Of a DNA stretch of 64,000 bases, positions 54,036 to 63,332 are shown in pieces. The first letter of the stretch is position 1. Each line of letters begins with the position of its first letter. Below the pieces are notes generated by a model. That model saw nothing but the letters and a program-made list of their open reading frames with translations. It did no database searches and was not told the origin of the DNA. The translations under genes were made by a program, and so were the position numbers. This DNA comes from an uncultured Leptolyngbyaceae cyanobacterium (GTDB taxonomy: Bacteria; Cyanobacteriota; Cyanobacteriia; Leptolyngbyales; Leptolyngbyaceae): positions 1-64,000 of the forward strand of contig CALIDI010000033.1 in NCBI GenBank assembly GCA_938023035.1. Direction: 5' to 3'.

Positions 54036-54359
54036 CAATCTTTTTTCCAAGAACTGCTACAACCAGTTTCTCACTAACACACAGGCTACCCACCCCTAAG
54101 GCTGATCGGGGCATGCCTGCAACCGCTCAAGCTAGGGCAATGACAATAATCGGGCTTCTACCCTCTGCCAAGTCACCCCGCTTTGGATTTTAGACGTCTG
54201 GTGAGCTTGTCGAACGATTTGCGGTTATGGCTAACAGCAGCTCTGCAACGCTAAGTGTGCGGTTGGGTAACTGCTGCATTCTTTGCTTCAATTGGCATTG
54301 TCCGGTTTCCCTGTTGGCTAAACCGGTAGCCTGAGTAATTGCTATGGTGAATGATGTCG

Positions 54360-54785
54360 CTATTTGGTTTGATCTTGCTCGACAAGACGCGCCCGGATAT
54401 TGGTTAAAACCATCTGGCTGTTGACCGGCGATCGCGGCAGCGGTAACTCTAAATTAGGCCAGGTGGGTAAATCCGTACAGGGACACTCGGGACTACCAAT
54501 TCCTGCATCTCGGATTGGAACGGGCATTGTGCAACGGGCACAGGGAAGAATTTCCCAGCTAGGAGAAAGAAGGTCGCGAATCGTCTGGCTAGTGCCTTCT
54601 AAATAACAATCCCCTGCATCTGCCTGGCACAATTGCTCCCAGCAACGTTCAAAGGCAGAACTGTAGTGATCGCCCTCAATCACCGGATGGGGAAGCATAA
54701 CCTCTTGCCCCTTATGAACGACAACACCCTTGCCTAACTGAAACCAGTAGGCGAGATACTGACGCACCAGTGCTTCGGATGCCAT
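54360..54785 (-). CDS. Conserved-looking Cys-containing protein, unknown function
   Basis: A 141-residue protein starting MASEALVRQYLAYWFQLGKG. The middle has a possible zinc knuckle: LPCARCTMPVPI followed by GSPECPCTDLP (Cys-x2-Cys and Cys-x-Cys), plus DAGDCYLEG and CWEQLCQADAG. I know no named family; it has the feel of a cyanobacterial conserved hypothetical. The longest frame begins 7 codons earlier at TTG, which I set aside. Confidence 0.7.
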   Translation of the reverse strand: MASEALVRQYLAYWFQLGKGVVVHKGQEVMLPHPVIEGDHYSSAFERCWEQLCQADAGDCYLEGTSQTIRDLLSPSWEILPCARCTMPVPIRDAGIGSPECPCTDLPTWPNLELPLPRSPVNSQMVLTNIRARLVEQDQTK

Positions 54786-55218
54786 AGGAACTCTAGATGA
54801 CCACAATTACATCCTAGTACCTGCATCAAACACGCGAACATGTGCAAACCTTGAGCTTTTCTTAAGTTCCATTGAATAAAAGCCTGACGCCAGCTTAAAG
54901 TCTCTACCTTAGAAGGCTTTGGTCATAGGATGCTGCGGCTAATGGTTGAACGAACTTTAGAGAATACTGCTCACTTGATTGAACCGACGCTCCAACCGAT
55001 CGCGTCACGCTTGTGCAATCACAAGCATCACCTAATCTTCAAGCGCTAGGGTAGCCGCTACTCTCAATCGCTCTTTCTGCAAAAGCGACCCGCTTTGTGC
55101 AGGCAGCTAACTTAGTCATTGGGTGGGATGGCTTTGAGGACTAATCAGGTGATTCAACCCCCGCTCCCAAGCAATCAGGATTCAAGCAGCAGTCAATTTT
55201 GGCCTGCTCTTACCTCTA
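54786..55218. other. 433-bp intergenic, no gene seen
   Basis: Short imperfect repeats and HIP1-like sites only. Confidence 0.4.
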
Positions 55219-56028
55219 TCAGAAGCCGACTGCGCTAGTGGTTAAGCGTGGGTAGTCCAGGAAATGATGGGCTTGCATAATCGCATAAAGATTGACTTCT
55301 TGCTCTAACAGACAAGCATGCCCGCTGTTGGGTAATACAACTACTTGGCTCTTGGGTAAGAAGCGCGCCAGGCGATGGGCTTCTGCAACCGAGGGCAGCA
55401 GTCGGTCTGCGCCACCCGCCAACCACAAAACTGGTAGTCGAATCTTCTGAAATTGCGTTTCTTGAACATCAAACTCGTTAATGAGCGAGAGTCGCCAGAT
55501 AATGGTTTGCTTAGGGACAGACTGAACCGCCTTTAACAGCGCTTGACGATTTTCGAATGATACTCGCTCTGGCTGAATGAGAAGTGGCAATAGTGCACTC
55601 GCTAGGGTTTGAAAAATGCTTTCAGGTAACCAGTGAATCATGGCCTGACTACTTAACAAAAGCAGGTTATCCCGCATTGTTAAAGCCGGATTCACCAATA
55701 TCATTCGTTGCAAAAGATTGGGTGCCTGTTGCACTACTTTTAGAGCTAAACATCCCCCAAAGGATTCGCCGCACAAGTAGACTGGGCGATCGCCCGATTG
55801 TTTTAATTCTGCTTCAATCAAATCAATCACCCGCTCTGCCAACTCCTCCCAACGGGTTTGATCCGTTGGTGGAATCGCTAGGCAGCGCACATCAAACAGC
55901 CTTTCTAGCCCCTCGGTTTGGGTACGCAAGAGTTGCCCTGTTCCATCCATCCCTGGTAAAAATACAAAGAGCGGCAAGTCAGGGCGTAGGGTTTTAGGCG
56001 TTAAAAAACAAGATAGATTCGTCACCAT
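55219..56028 (-). CDS. Alpha/beta-hydrolase (PES-type esterase domain)
   Basis: A 269-residue alpha/beta hydrolase: oxyanion region VFLPGMDGTGQLLRTQ, nucleophile elbow LCGESFGGCLALKV, Asp region WLAGGADRLLPSV, His in LPNSGHACLLEQ. The PGMDGTG and GESFGGCLA blocks are like the N-terminal half of plant phytyl ester synthases (PES1/2). The acyltransferase-like half is encoded by the gene 393 bp upstream on the same strand. Together they could esterify phytol or diacylglycerol with fatty acids. Function is inferred from this pairing. Confidence 0.85.
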   Translation of the reverse strand: MVTNLSCFLTPKTLRPDLPLFVFLPGMDGTGQLLRTQTEGLERLFDVRCLAIPPTDQTRWEELAERVIDLIEAELKQSGDRPVYLCGESFGGCLALKVVQQAPNLLQRMILVNPALTMRDNLLLLSSQAMIHWLPESIFQTLASALLPLLIQPERVSFENRQALLKAVQSVPKQTIIWRLSLINEFDVQETQFQKIRLPVLWLAGGADRLLPSVAEAHRLARFLPKSQVVVLPNSGHACLLEQEVNLYAIMQAHHFLDYPRLTTSAVGF

Positions 56029-56421
56029 AGCGGGCTGAAAAAACGAGCGTGTTCACGAGTGGCACCCATAAGTGTCTTGAATCTATCGCCGTCGTCGCCA
56101 GATTAAGGACAGGGTGCAGGAGTAGAACCCTTAGCTGGGAGCAGCGCCCCCTTTACCCCCAAGGCATTAGGCAACCTAGCAATAGCGCTCCGCAAGACAC
56201 TGGGGGGAGACCAAAGGAAGGAGACAGTGAGCGAGCAACTGGTCAAGAAGAAGGGGTTGATCGTAGTGGGGGCAGTGTCTGGTAGACAGGTTGCGCGGCT
56301 GCTTAGCCTTTGACGTCTGGCGTCTGGCTCTAATAAAGACTGCGTTATCACAGGGTTTTCTAAGGCTGCACCCAAGATCGCAAGTCTGCAATCCAAGACC
56401 CAGAATAGGCCTGCCATACCC
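56029..56421. other. Intergenic spacer between hydrolase and acyltransferase genes
   Basis: Largely occupied by the second copy of the repeat at 32085-32300. Because the spacer is long, the two genes may not be strictly cotranscribed. Confidence 0.5.
56090..56285. repeat. Dispersed repeat, GGTGCAGGAGTAGAACCC family, copy 2
   Basis: GCCAGATTAAGGACAGGGTG, CAGGAGTAGAACCCTTAGCT, then GGAAGGAGACAGTGAGCGAG-CAACTGG. Same order as 32085-32300. Confidence 0.55.
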
Positions 56422-57228
56422 CTAGTAGAACCCTTGTTTGAGTAAACGATGCACCTCATGGCGGCAGGCTTCTGTAACTTCGTTCACCAGCGATCGCGCC
56501 TGTCTGCCGTGATAGTTTTCTCGTTGCGAGGGTTGAATGCGATAGGGACGACCCACTAGAATGTTGACTTGGTGGTAAACCACCAGCGGATGCCAACCGG
56601 GTTGATCAAACAATGGCTCTGATGGATCCACCAGGCTCAAAAGCCGTAGAGGAAAGGCCGCATTCGTTGTTTCCTGGCAGGCCGCGATCGCCACGGGTAG
56701 AATAACTAAATCTTGAATCGGTGCTCGTAACGCTAGATGGGCAAACCCTCGATGAAACTCACCTACCTCTGTAGGCTTTGTCTCTTTGACGATGGGTGCC
56801 GCCCCTTCAGGAAAAATACCCACCACCTGCTGCGCTTGCAGCGACTGCACCACCTGGCAAAATAGACGGCGGCCCCGATCTTCTGGCGTATCGAGCGGAA
56901 AGCAACCGAGAAACTCCAATACCTCTCGCATCAGCGGAATCCGACTCATATAGTGGTGACAGGCAAACCGCACAGGCCGATTGACTGCCGCCATTAACAG
57001 AGGCGCATCCATAAAACTGCGGTGGTTACTGACCACCAACATCGAACCCGTCGTCGGTATTCGCTCAGGATACAAAACCCGCATCTGCGTATCTAATGCT
57101 GCCAAAAAACTGTTGGAAAGCATCAGGGGAGTCGCTGGAAACATACCGGAACCTGCCAAAAAATTAGGGAATAGGGGGGTTCTCTGGAGCAACATAAACT
57201 GAACTAAAGGAAGAAAGGCAGATTTCAC
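56422..57228 (-). CDS. Lysophospholipid acyltransferase (PlsC-like) family
   Basis: A 268-residue LPLAT protein. The catalytic block I is VVSNHRSFMDAPLL (NHx4D), and the glycerophosphate-binding block III is VVGIFPEGAAPIV. A hydrophobic N-terminal segment is present. The specificity is open: it may act on lysophosphatidate, or with the downstream hydrolase in phytyl ester or triacylglycerol synthesis, as in the plant PES family, whose C-terminal half is of this kind. It starts with GTG; an ATG 11 codons in is possible. Confidence 0.88.
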   Translation of the reverse strand: MKSAFLPLVQFMLLQRTPLFPNFLAGSGMFPATPLMLSNSFLAALDTQMRVLYPERIPTTGSMLVVSNHRSFMDAPLLMAAVNRPVRFACHHYMSRIPLMREVLEFLGCFPLDTPEDRGRRLFCQVVQSLQAQQVVGIFPEGAAPIVKETKPTEVGEFHRGFAHLALRAPIQDLVILPVAIAACQETTNAAFPLRLLSLVDPSEPLFDQPGWHPLVVYHQVNILVGRPYRIQPSQRENYHGRQARSLVNEVTEACRHEVHRLLKQGFY

Positions 57229-57946
57229 TTTGGGTTCATGAATGAGAGGCCTTCAGCAATCCGCATAGAAATCACAGCAGGGTTTTCTAGAGCCAAATCT
57301 ACGGATTGGGGGCATCATTCCCGCCAAAAAGCGCGGTCATTCAAAACCTATTAATTAAATTTTAATTTTTATAACAGCTTTATTCATCCTTAGTTCCAAC
57401 TAATCTTCCCCTTTACATCAGAATATAAGTAAAACTTATTGCCAAAATTAGTTTGGCTCTCCTGGCTTAACTGTGAGCAAAGCCAGTTTGTACGATTTTC
57501 TCGTTCCCAAAACCACCCAGAAGGCTCGATTTCCTTGAGACCGAGCCTCACGGGTCGCCCAAAATGTAGAAGATGTTACTCAGTTTGAGCGTTAGGGAGT
57601 TTTGTTGAACAGGCGATAGGGTGAGGAGAGCAGGTTCTCTAGCACCTATGCCCTAGTAACGATTCGCAAACTATCTTCAAAGTGCATCCCAGTTTCGTAA
57701 CCTACCTTGCGGGAAGCAAGCTATACCCTAACTCGCTCTCCCAAACCCCTATTTACGGGGGGCCAGGGGGGTGAGAAAAGGGACTTTGAATCTGGCTTCC
57801 CTGTACCTATTTTGGAGAAGGGGGTGGGGATGGAGGGCTTTGCCCGCAGGGTAGGGCAACTTGCAAGAGTGGGATGCCCCAGTGAGCTTTCTGACTTAAC
57901 TGTTGCCATAGGCAACAAGAAACAGGGAGATGGCGATATTCAACAC
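57229..57946. other. 718-bp intergenic region with MITE-like element
   Basis: Apart from the element at 57684-57877 no gene is supported. The left part is AT-rich and should contain the acyltransferase promoter. Confidence 0.5.
57684..57877. mobile_element. MITE-like element with terminal inverted repeats, copy 3
   Basis: The left end GCATCCCAGTTTCGTAACCT is identical over 18 nt to copy 1; the right end in reverse is GCATCCCACTCTTGCAAGTT. The interior (TACCCTAACTCGCTCTCCC, GGAGAAGGGGGTGGGGATGG) is diverged. About 195 bp, no coding capacity. Confidence 0.7.
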
Positions 57947-59437
57947 TCAAAGCTTTCTCCCATACCAGCTCTGGAGTGCCTGCCGATGCACCTCCCGCCA
58001 GGGAATCTGCTGTTCACGGGCGATCGCAGCGCAATCCTCATATTCTGGTTGTACGTTTAGTGGCGTTAGGTCATGGGGATAGCGACGGGCGACCTTGACC
58101 CGCACCATGCCATAGGCCGTTTGCACCGACTCCAGTTCACGCCACAGGGCCGTTCGTTGTTGCAGACTGCGACGAACACCCAAGGTCGTCGTTTCTTGAA
58201 AGATCGTTTGCTCACAAATCTCTATTTTTTCAGGCGTGCAAAGAACGGTGAGCAAGATGCCAGGGCGCGATTTTTTCATGGCGATCGCCTGGGTAAAAAC
58301 ATCAATTGCCCCTACTGCAAACAAGCGATCGTAGAGATAGCCAATTGCTTGAGGGTTCACATCATCGATTTGAGTCTCTAACACCGCTATCGTTTCTTGC
58401 CCAGTCAGCTTATCCGGCGATCGCCCATCCATTTCCGTAACCGCCTGCTTCCTCGTAGTTAGCATAGTGTCATTGCCCTGGTCTCCTAACCAGAGCCGCA
58501 GCATATTTGGAATTGGCAAGTCGCGATGCCCCGCTCCTAACCCCACTGTTTGCAGCACCATCGCCGGCGGAGGCCCGAATTGCGTCGCCAGAGCAACGGC
58601 GATCGCCGCGCCGGTTGGGGTGACTAACTCCCGTTGAATCCCATTGCTATAGATAGGCACCTGTCCTAACTCAAACAACTTCAGCACGGCTGGAGCTGGT
58701 ACCGGCAAATGACCATGGGCAGCGCGAATCATCCCCGCCCCAGTGGGCAAAGCAGAGCAACAAATTCTATCCACTTTTAGCCAGTCAAAGCCCAAACAGG
58801 TACCAACAATATCCACAATGGCATCAGCCGCTCCCACCTCATGAAAATGCACCGCTTCTGGCGCAATGCCATGAACCGCACCCTCCGCTTCAGCTAACCT
58901 CCGAAACACGGCTAGGCTCCAACGCTCTGCTCGGGCCGGTAAGGCGGCAGCCCTAATCATTTGCTCAATCTCTGGCAAATGGCGAATCCCCCCCGGATGA
59001 TGAGCAGTGGCAGTGGTTGTTATCGCTGTTGCAGAAGCATGGTGGGAATAATCATGACTAGGGTGATCATGGGAGTGGCTATGGCTGTGAGGGTCATGGG
59101 AGTGGCTATGGCTGTGAGGAGCATGAGCATGGCTATGGCTGTGGGCGATTGACTCCGCTGGGTGGTTTGCCCTGTGAATCGCCATAAACTCTGGCCCGTC
59201 TTCCCCTGCGACTTCCTCCACAAATCCCTGAGGCGTGTATAACTCGACATGAAACTTGGTCGCCCGTTGCCCATTGCGCAGAACGGTTTCACTCCGAAGG
59301 CGATATTCCTCCGCGATGCCTAACTTTGCCAGTTGCTCTGTCAGATACGCCAGCGGCACCCCTGCATCTAGGAGCGCCCCTAGGCACATATCCCCTGCAA
59401 TTCCAGTCGGGCACTCAAGATAAGCAATTCTAGTCAT
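57947..59437 (-). CDS. larC: Nickel pincer cofactor biosynthesis protein LarC
   Basis: A 496-residue Lar[78 protein letters not shown] and the C-terminal [20 protein letters not shown] with [10 protein letters not shown]. LarC inserts nickel (CTP-dependent) into the pincer nucleotide used by lactate racemase and related enzymes. It has a His-rich insert at about 105-150 ([15 protein letters not shown] and more), probably a nickel store. It is encoded in one frame. larB and larE are not nearby. Confidence 0.93.
   Translation of the reverse strand: MTRIAYLECPTGIAGDMCLGALLDAGVPLAYLTEQLAKLGIAEEYRLRSETVLRNGQRATKFHVELYTPQGFVEEVAGEDGPEFMAIHRANHPAESIAHSHSHAHAPHSHSHSHDPHSHSHSHDHPSHDYSHHASATAITTTATAHHPGGIRHLPEIEQMIRAAALPARAERWSLAVFRRLAEAEGAVHGIAPEAVHFHEVGAADAIVDIVGTCLGFDWLKVDRICCSALPTGAGMIRAAHGHLPVPAPAVLKLFELGQVPIYSNGIQRELVTPTGAAIAVALATQFGPPPAMVLQTVGLGAGHRDLPIPNMLRLWLGDQGNDTMLTTRKQAVTEMDGRSPDKLTGQETIAVLETQIDDVNPQAIGYLYDRLFAVGAIDVFTQAIAMKKSRPGILLTVLCTPEKIEICEQTIFQETTTLGVRRSLQQRTALWRELESVQTAYGMVRVKVARRYPHDLTPLNVQPEYEDCAAIAREQQIPWREVHRQALQSWYGRKL
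59062..59150. repeat. Tandem repeat encoding the LarC His-rich insert
   Basis: The unit TCATGGGAGTGGCTATGGCT plus GTGAGG is repeated directly and then in a shorter form (GCATGGCTATGGCTGTG). On the coding strand it gives runs of His-Ser and His-Asp. Likely to vary by slippage. Confidence 0.85.
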
Positions 59438-59863
59438 GATCTAGCATCAGATAGAGAAAAAACAGCGTCAGTAGTGATAAGAAAAACCATGCTCAGCGTT
59501 AGCTGCAACCAAATTACACGAAAATAGGCATGTTAATTGGGGGCGCACTCCCTCCTTATTCTGCCCTCTTTGGACTGATGTAGGTAAATGAGATGTAGGT
59601 AAATGATTGGAGGGGGTGTCTCATTCTCAGGATCTGGCTCAAACTTTCTAAATCAGGGAATAAAGGCAGATTGGAGATGAGAGCATCGTCGTGCAATGCA
59701 GACAAATGAGTCCGGGTGCGTTACTCCTGCTTCTCATTCAGATCCTAAAGCCTTGCTCCTCTTCTGAAAATTGGGCGATCGCCTTTTGCAGGTTTCCAGA
59801 AATTGCGCTGTTGGAAGATCCGATGTTGTTTTGGTTTCTTGTTTTTCCCTTGTGCTAAAGCAA
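59438..59863. other. Divergent intergenic region, larC / yciO-type
   Basis: 426 bp containing the two promoters; a 20-nt near-duplicate GATGTAGGTAAATGA is seen twice at about 59577-59605. No gene seen. Confidence 0.4.
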
Positions 59864-60532
59864 ATGTCTACGCTCTATACTCTTCATCCCCAAAATCCGC
59901 AGCCACGAGTCATTGATGAGATTTGTGCAGCCCTCCGATCAGGAGCAGTCATGCTGTATCCCACAGATACGGTCTATGCGATCGGCTGTGACCTGCATGC
60001 AAAAAAGGCAATTGAGCACGTGCGTCAGATTAAGCAACGCTCTAACGAAAAGCCTCTGACATTTTTGTGCTCATCCCTATCCGATATTTCCTGCTATGCG
60101 ATCGTGAATGATGCAGCCTATCGGACAATGCGGCGGCTGATTCCAGGCCCCTATACCTTTTTGTTACCAGCGACAAAGCTAGTGCCTCGTCTCGTGATGC
60201 ACCCTAAACGCCGCACAACAGGGATTCGTGTTCCTGACAATCCCATTTGTCAGGCGCTTTTAGAAGCCTTGGGAAATCCCATTATTTCGACTTCAGCGCC
60301 CTGGCTAGAGAGACATAATGACCAGCACGAAGTTGTTACCAATCCGCCGGCTCACTCCCGCTATGAGCTATTTGATCGGCTAGACAAACTGGTCAATATT
60401 ACAATTGATACGGGCGTTGAGCCTGGTTATCAGGTTTCTACAATCTTAGACATGACCACCGAGGAACCAAGTATTCTCCGGCGAGGTCTAGGATGGGAGG
60501 AAGCATCTACCTGGGTTAAGTCTGAATCTTAA
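59864..60532 (+). CDS. Sua5/YciO/YrdC family protein (threonylcarbamoyl-AMP synthase-like)
   Basis: A 222-residue YrdC-fold protein: LRSGAVMLYPTDTVYAIGCD, RQIKQRSNEKPLTFLCSSLS, RLIPGPYTFLLPATKLVPRL, RTTGIRVPDNPICQALLEAL and PIISTSAPW. These resemble the YciO branch more than canonical TsaC, because of KPLTFLCSSLSDISCYA. Members make threonylcarbamoyl-AMP for the tRNA t6A modification or have a related unassigned activity. ATG 59864 (MSTLYTLHP) is chosen; a longer frame to 59771 is unlike the family. Confidence 0.9.
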   Translation: MSTLYTLHPQNPQPRVIDEICAALRSGAVMLYPTDTVYAIGCDLHAKKAIEHVRQIKQRSNEKPLTFLCSSLSDISCYAIVNDAAYRTMRRLIPGPYTFLLPATKLVPRLVMHPKRRTTGIRVPDNPICQALLEALGNPIISTSAPWLERHNDQHEVVTNPPAHSRYELFDRLDKLVNITIDTGVEPGYQVSTILDMTTEEPSILRRGLGWEEASTWVKSES

Positions 60533-61010
60533 GCCACCTGACGAACTGTCTATCTGCGTTGGGGTTTGATTTGATACTGGAGCAATTGTCTTCTACGCAC
60601 AGGTTACTGTTGGTAGTGACTTCCCAGAAGAGATGAGAATGCGATCGCTCATGCCTCTTTACGCCGTCAGTCTGGCAGGATCCGGCAACCACCTGAGAAA
60701 GTGCCATAGTATCAACCGGTTTACCCGAAGCCCAGTATGGCCGCCCTGTAGTTATCGACAACGATAGCGGAGAGCGCTGGCAACCACTTGAGCGCATTAG
60801 ACCGGGGGCAGCTGCGATTCTCCTAAGTTTTCTCAGCGAACTAAGCATCGCGATGTGAAGTTTAGATGAGGAATTTGGGATTCTTTCGGGGTTTACCGCT
60901 TGAACCTGCGTTTTGGAGCAATAGTGAACTCGGTAACATTTTTCTCTCGGCAAAAGCTCTTACCCGCTCTTCTCCGCTCGCCGTTTTTTACCTCGTTTGC
61001 GTGCACTACC
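60533..61010. promoter_or_regulatory. Upstream region of hetZ with a direct repeat
   Basis: The 478-bp leader carries the direct repeat GGCAACCACCTGAG (60684-60697) / GGCAACCACTTGAG (60779-60792), and a hairpin GTTATCG-ACAA-CGATAGC lies between. The long upstream region is typical of developmental genes. I cannot recognise an RNA family. A 145-codon minus frame here is not coding. Confidence 0.4.
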
Positions 61011-62270
61011 ATGAATGTCGATTTCACCCCTCCCTGTTCCGAGTCTTCCTTTGTTGAACCCTTCGCTTCTGCGCCCTTCGCAAAAGACGATGCCTACTCT
61101 AACAACACAGGCTTGCATTCTTTATCGGCTCAGCCGACAACCCTCCTTGATGCTGACACCTTGGCAAAGGTTTTAGCGAGTGAACTAACAGCCGATTTAG
61201 AGCTAGCTGAGAGTGCAGTGACACAACTTGCTTACCGGATTGCTGCCGAGGTTGAGCGCATCTGCCAAAAAAGCGGGCGAATTCAGGCCTCGGGGCAAGG
61301 GCGCTCTTGGCAGTTGTCGTTGGCCAGGCATCGGTTACAGAAGTGTCGTAACTACTTCCAACTAGGGTCGCGTCGCGGGCGCGTCGAGCTACATAGTACT
61401 CTTGGATCAATGATTTATCGCTATGTTGCACCCACTCGTTTACAGTTGGGGTTTCAAGCACGCTACAACCTGATTGAAGATTTTTTGCAGGCTTTTTACG
61501 GAGAGTCGCTTAAGGCATTTCGGCGCGAAAATGAGTTGGGGGATACCTATCAACCCCGTACCCGCCTGGAATTGGCAGAATACATGGCCTTTACTGAACA
61601 GTATGCTAAGCGCCGTATTTCCTTACCAGGGGGACAAAATCAGCAACTGATTGTGTTGAGGGCGCAGCGATTTGGGCAACGCCAACCCCAGGAGGTATCG
61701 GTTGATATTGAACAGGCTCTAGAGTCGCCCAAGGGAGAGGATGCAGAGTCCCATAACCGCACCCCGATCGCCCAACAGGTGCGGGAACAGTTGGTAGCAG
61801 ATGGGGCCGATACTTCCTCGGAAGCGGTCTTGCGCGATCGCGTCATTTCTGAGCTGGTTGCCTATCTCAAATCTCAAGGCCAAACCGACTGTATTGATTA
61901 CCTGACGCTTAAACTTCAAGACTTATCAGCTCCTGAAATTGATCAAATTTTGGGGCTGACTCCACGTCAGCGCGATTACTTACAACAACGATTTAAGTAT
62001 CATGTTGAGCGCTTTAGCCTTTCCCATAATTGGAAGCTGGTACACCAGTGGCTAGGAGCCGATTTAGATCAAAACCTGGGCTTGTCAGGGCAGCAATGGC
62101 AAGCGTTTTATCAAATGCTAACGCTGGAGCAGCGACGTCTGGTGGAGTTGAAGCGATCGCAGGCCAGCGATGAGGTGATTCTGCGCGAGCTTAAGCTAAC
62201 ACCCAAAAAACTCCAAAAACGCTGGGAACAGTTGCTCGACATGGCCCGACAAGTTCGTAACCAAAACTAA
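61011..62270 (+). CDS. hetZ: HetZ-like regulator of cell differentiation
   Basis: A 419-residue protein that matches HetZ closely. Block 1 is AVTQLAYRIAAEVERICQKS with RIQASGQGRSWQLSLARHRL; next LGSRRGRVELHSTLGSMIYR; then RYNLIEDFLQAFYGESLKAF and RTRLELAEYMAFTEQYAKRR; and near the end DQILGLTPRQRDYLQQRFKY. The last looks like an HTH/sigma-like region. In Anabaena HetZ is required for early heterocyst differentiation and binds HetR. In non-heterocystous filaments its role is open. The ATG at 61011 (MNVDFTPP) is preferred to an upstream TTG. No patU or hetP gene is next to it. Confidence 0.9.
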   Translation: MNVDFTPPCSESSFVEPFASAPFAKDDAYSNNTGLHSLSAQPTTLLDADTLAKVLASELTADLELAESAVTQLAYRIAAEVERICQKSGRIQASGQGRSWQLSLARHRLQKCRNYFQLGSRRGRVELHSTLGSMIYRYVAPTRLQLGFQARYNLIEDFLQAFYGESLKAFRRENELGDTYQPRTRLELAEYMAFTEQYAKRRISLPGGQNQQLIVLRAQRFGQRQPQEVSVDIEQALESPKGEDAESHNRTPIAQQVREQLVADGADTSSEAVLRDRVISELVAYLKSQGQTDCIDYLTLKLQDLSAPEIDQILGLTPRQRDYLQQRFKYHVERFSLSHNWKLVHQWLGADLDQNLGLSGQQWQAFYQMLTLEQRRLVELKRSQASDEVILRELKLTPKKLQKRWEQLLDMARQVRNQN

Positions 62271-62722
62271 AGCCGTTATCAAAAAGAGCCTTTTACCAAC
62301 AGGGAAATAACCGGATTAGAATCCGGTTCTAATGGATTCTAATGGATACGCACTGTTATCAGGCCCTGAAGCGATAGGCTAAGTTTAGAAGTTGCATAGC
62401 GTTGTTTCAATAGATTTGACTAATCTCGTCGCGGTTTTAACCGCCGGATACGTTTCAAATGCCCTCTAACTCGATGGATACCTGTAGCAATGCAAGCAGT
62501 CAAAACCATACTTGCCTAGGTATCAATTTCTTGGGCGATATAAACTCAGTTCAAGACGAAATGCAGAGACGAGTCCTCTGGCTATCAGCAAAATCCCACT
62601 TTTTAATCAACTGTCTTGAAACATTTGCATAGTGTTGTGTCTGGTGACTATAGTCCAGTCACAGCACCATTAAAAAATCCAATAGAAACCTTAAATAATA
62701 CTGATAGCGCCATCGAAAGCCG
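62271..62722. other. 452-bp intergenic region with repeat
   Basis: Holds a partial copy of the GCGGTTTTAACCGCCGG repeat (62415-62480). The remainder has no recognised feature. Confidence 0.45.
62415..62480 (+). repeat. Cyanobacterial GCGGTTTTAACCGCC repeat, partial copy 3
   Basis: CTCGTCGCGGTTTTAACCGC, CGGATACGTTTCAAATGCCC and TCTAACTCGATGG match in order TCGTTGCGGTTTTAATCGCC, GAACCTCGTTCAAACGCCCT of copy 1 at 25045-25145. Confidence 0.6.
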
Positions 62723-62890
62723 CTAGAATAATTGGCGGAAATCTACTTCTGGGCTTTCTTGCTCCTGGGTGTCTTCTTTGATGATGAGCAACTGCTGTGC
62801 GCCAATAGTCTTTACGGACAGGGTTGAGCAGAGTCTGAAGCGAGTCTCAGAAGGCTGACCAGCAGATGTTTTTGTGGTTCGCGATTTCAT
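62723..62890 (-). CDS. Short hypothetical protein
   Basis: A 55-residue frame, MKSRTTKTSAGQPSETRFRL to EDTQEQESPEVDFRQLF. Composition (basic head, hydrophobic middle TIGAQQLLIIKE, acidic tail) looks protein-like. No ribosome-binding site is visible, and no family is recognised. Confidence 0.35.
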   Translation of the reverse strand: MKSRTTKTSAGQPSETRFRLCSTLSVKTIGAQQLLIIKEDTQEQESPEVDFRQLF

Positions 62891-62949
62891 TTTTTGTCTA
62901 CAACTGATACGCCTTTGTCACAACTATCAACTATAAGGAGTCTATCAAA

Positions 62950-63087
62950 ATGTCAGATTTGAATCGGGGAATTATGAAGTTTGAAGGAGCCGATAGTACA
63001 GTTGCTATTTCAATTTCGGCTGTTTTGATTTTAGGTAGCATTGTGGCCCTGGTGATTTGGGCATTAAGCGCTGCTTACGCAATCTAG
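62950..63087 (+). CDS. Small single-helix membrane protein, likely conserved
   Basis: A 45-residue protein starting MSDLNRGIMKFEGADSTVAI, with one membrane helix (VAISISAVLILGSIVALVIW) and a short ALSAAYAI tail. A strong AAGGAG is 10 nt upstream of the ATG. It looks like one of the short thylakoid/plasma-membrane proteins widespread in cyanobacteria, but I cannot name it. Confidence 0.7.
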   Translation: MSDLNRGIMKFEGADSTVAISISAVLILGSIVALVIWALSAAYAI

Positions 63088-63332
63088 TCATCTAATAGCC
63101 AAGAACCTTTTCCCAATGCCTGACAGTCTGGGCATGAAGGGTTAACTAGGCGATCAGCCAGGAATCTTTCCCAGCAAAATACCGTGATACATAGGTGAGC
63201 CTAAGTTAAGCGCACCTACCTAAATCGCTAAGGCAAAGCGACTCGTCCCTTAACCATTTTCAAGTTTTCTATTTTCAATCACCAGAGCAAGGCTTACTGT
63301 AGGTATGCCCTTTCGTTTTGGTTGATACAGGT

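Noticed and set aside
59062-59150. CRISPR-like tandem repeats
   Set aside because: The repeats have no unique spacers and are in frame within larC, encoding the His-rich insert.
60516-60953. 145-codon minus frame upstream of hetZ
   Set aside because: Overlaps the end of the Sua5-type gene and the hetZ leader; low-complexity composition; no start signal.
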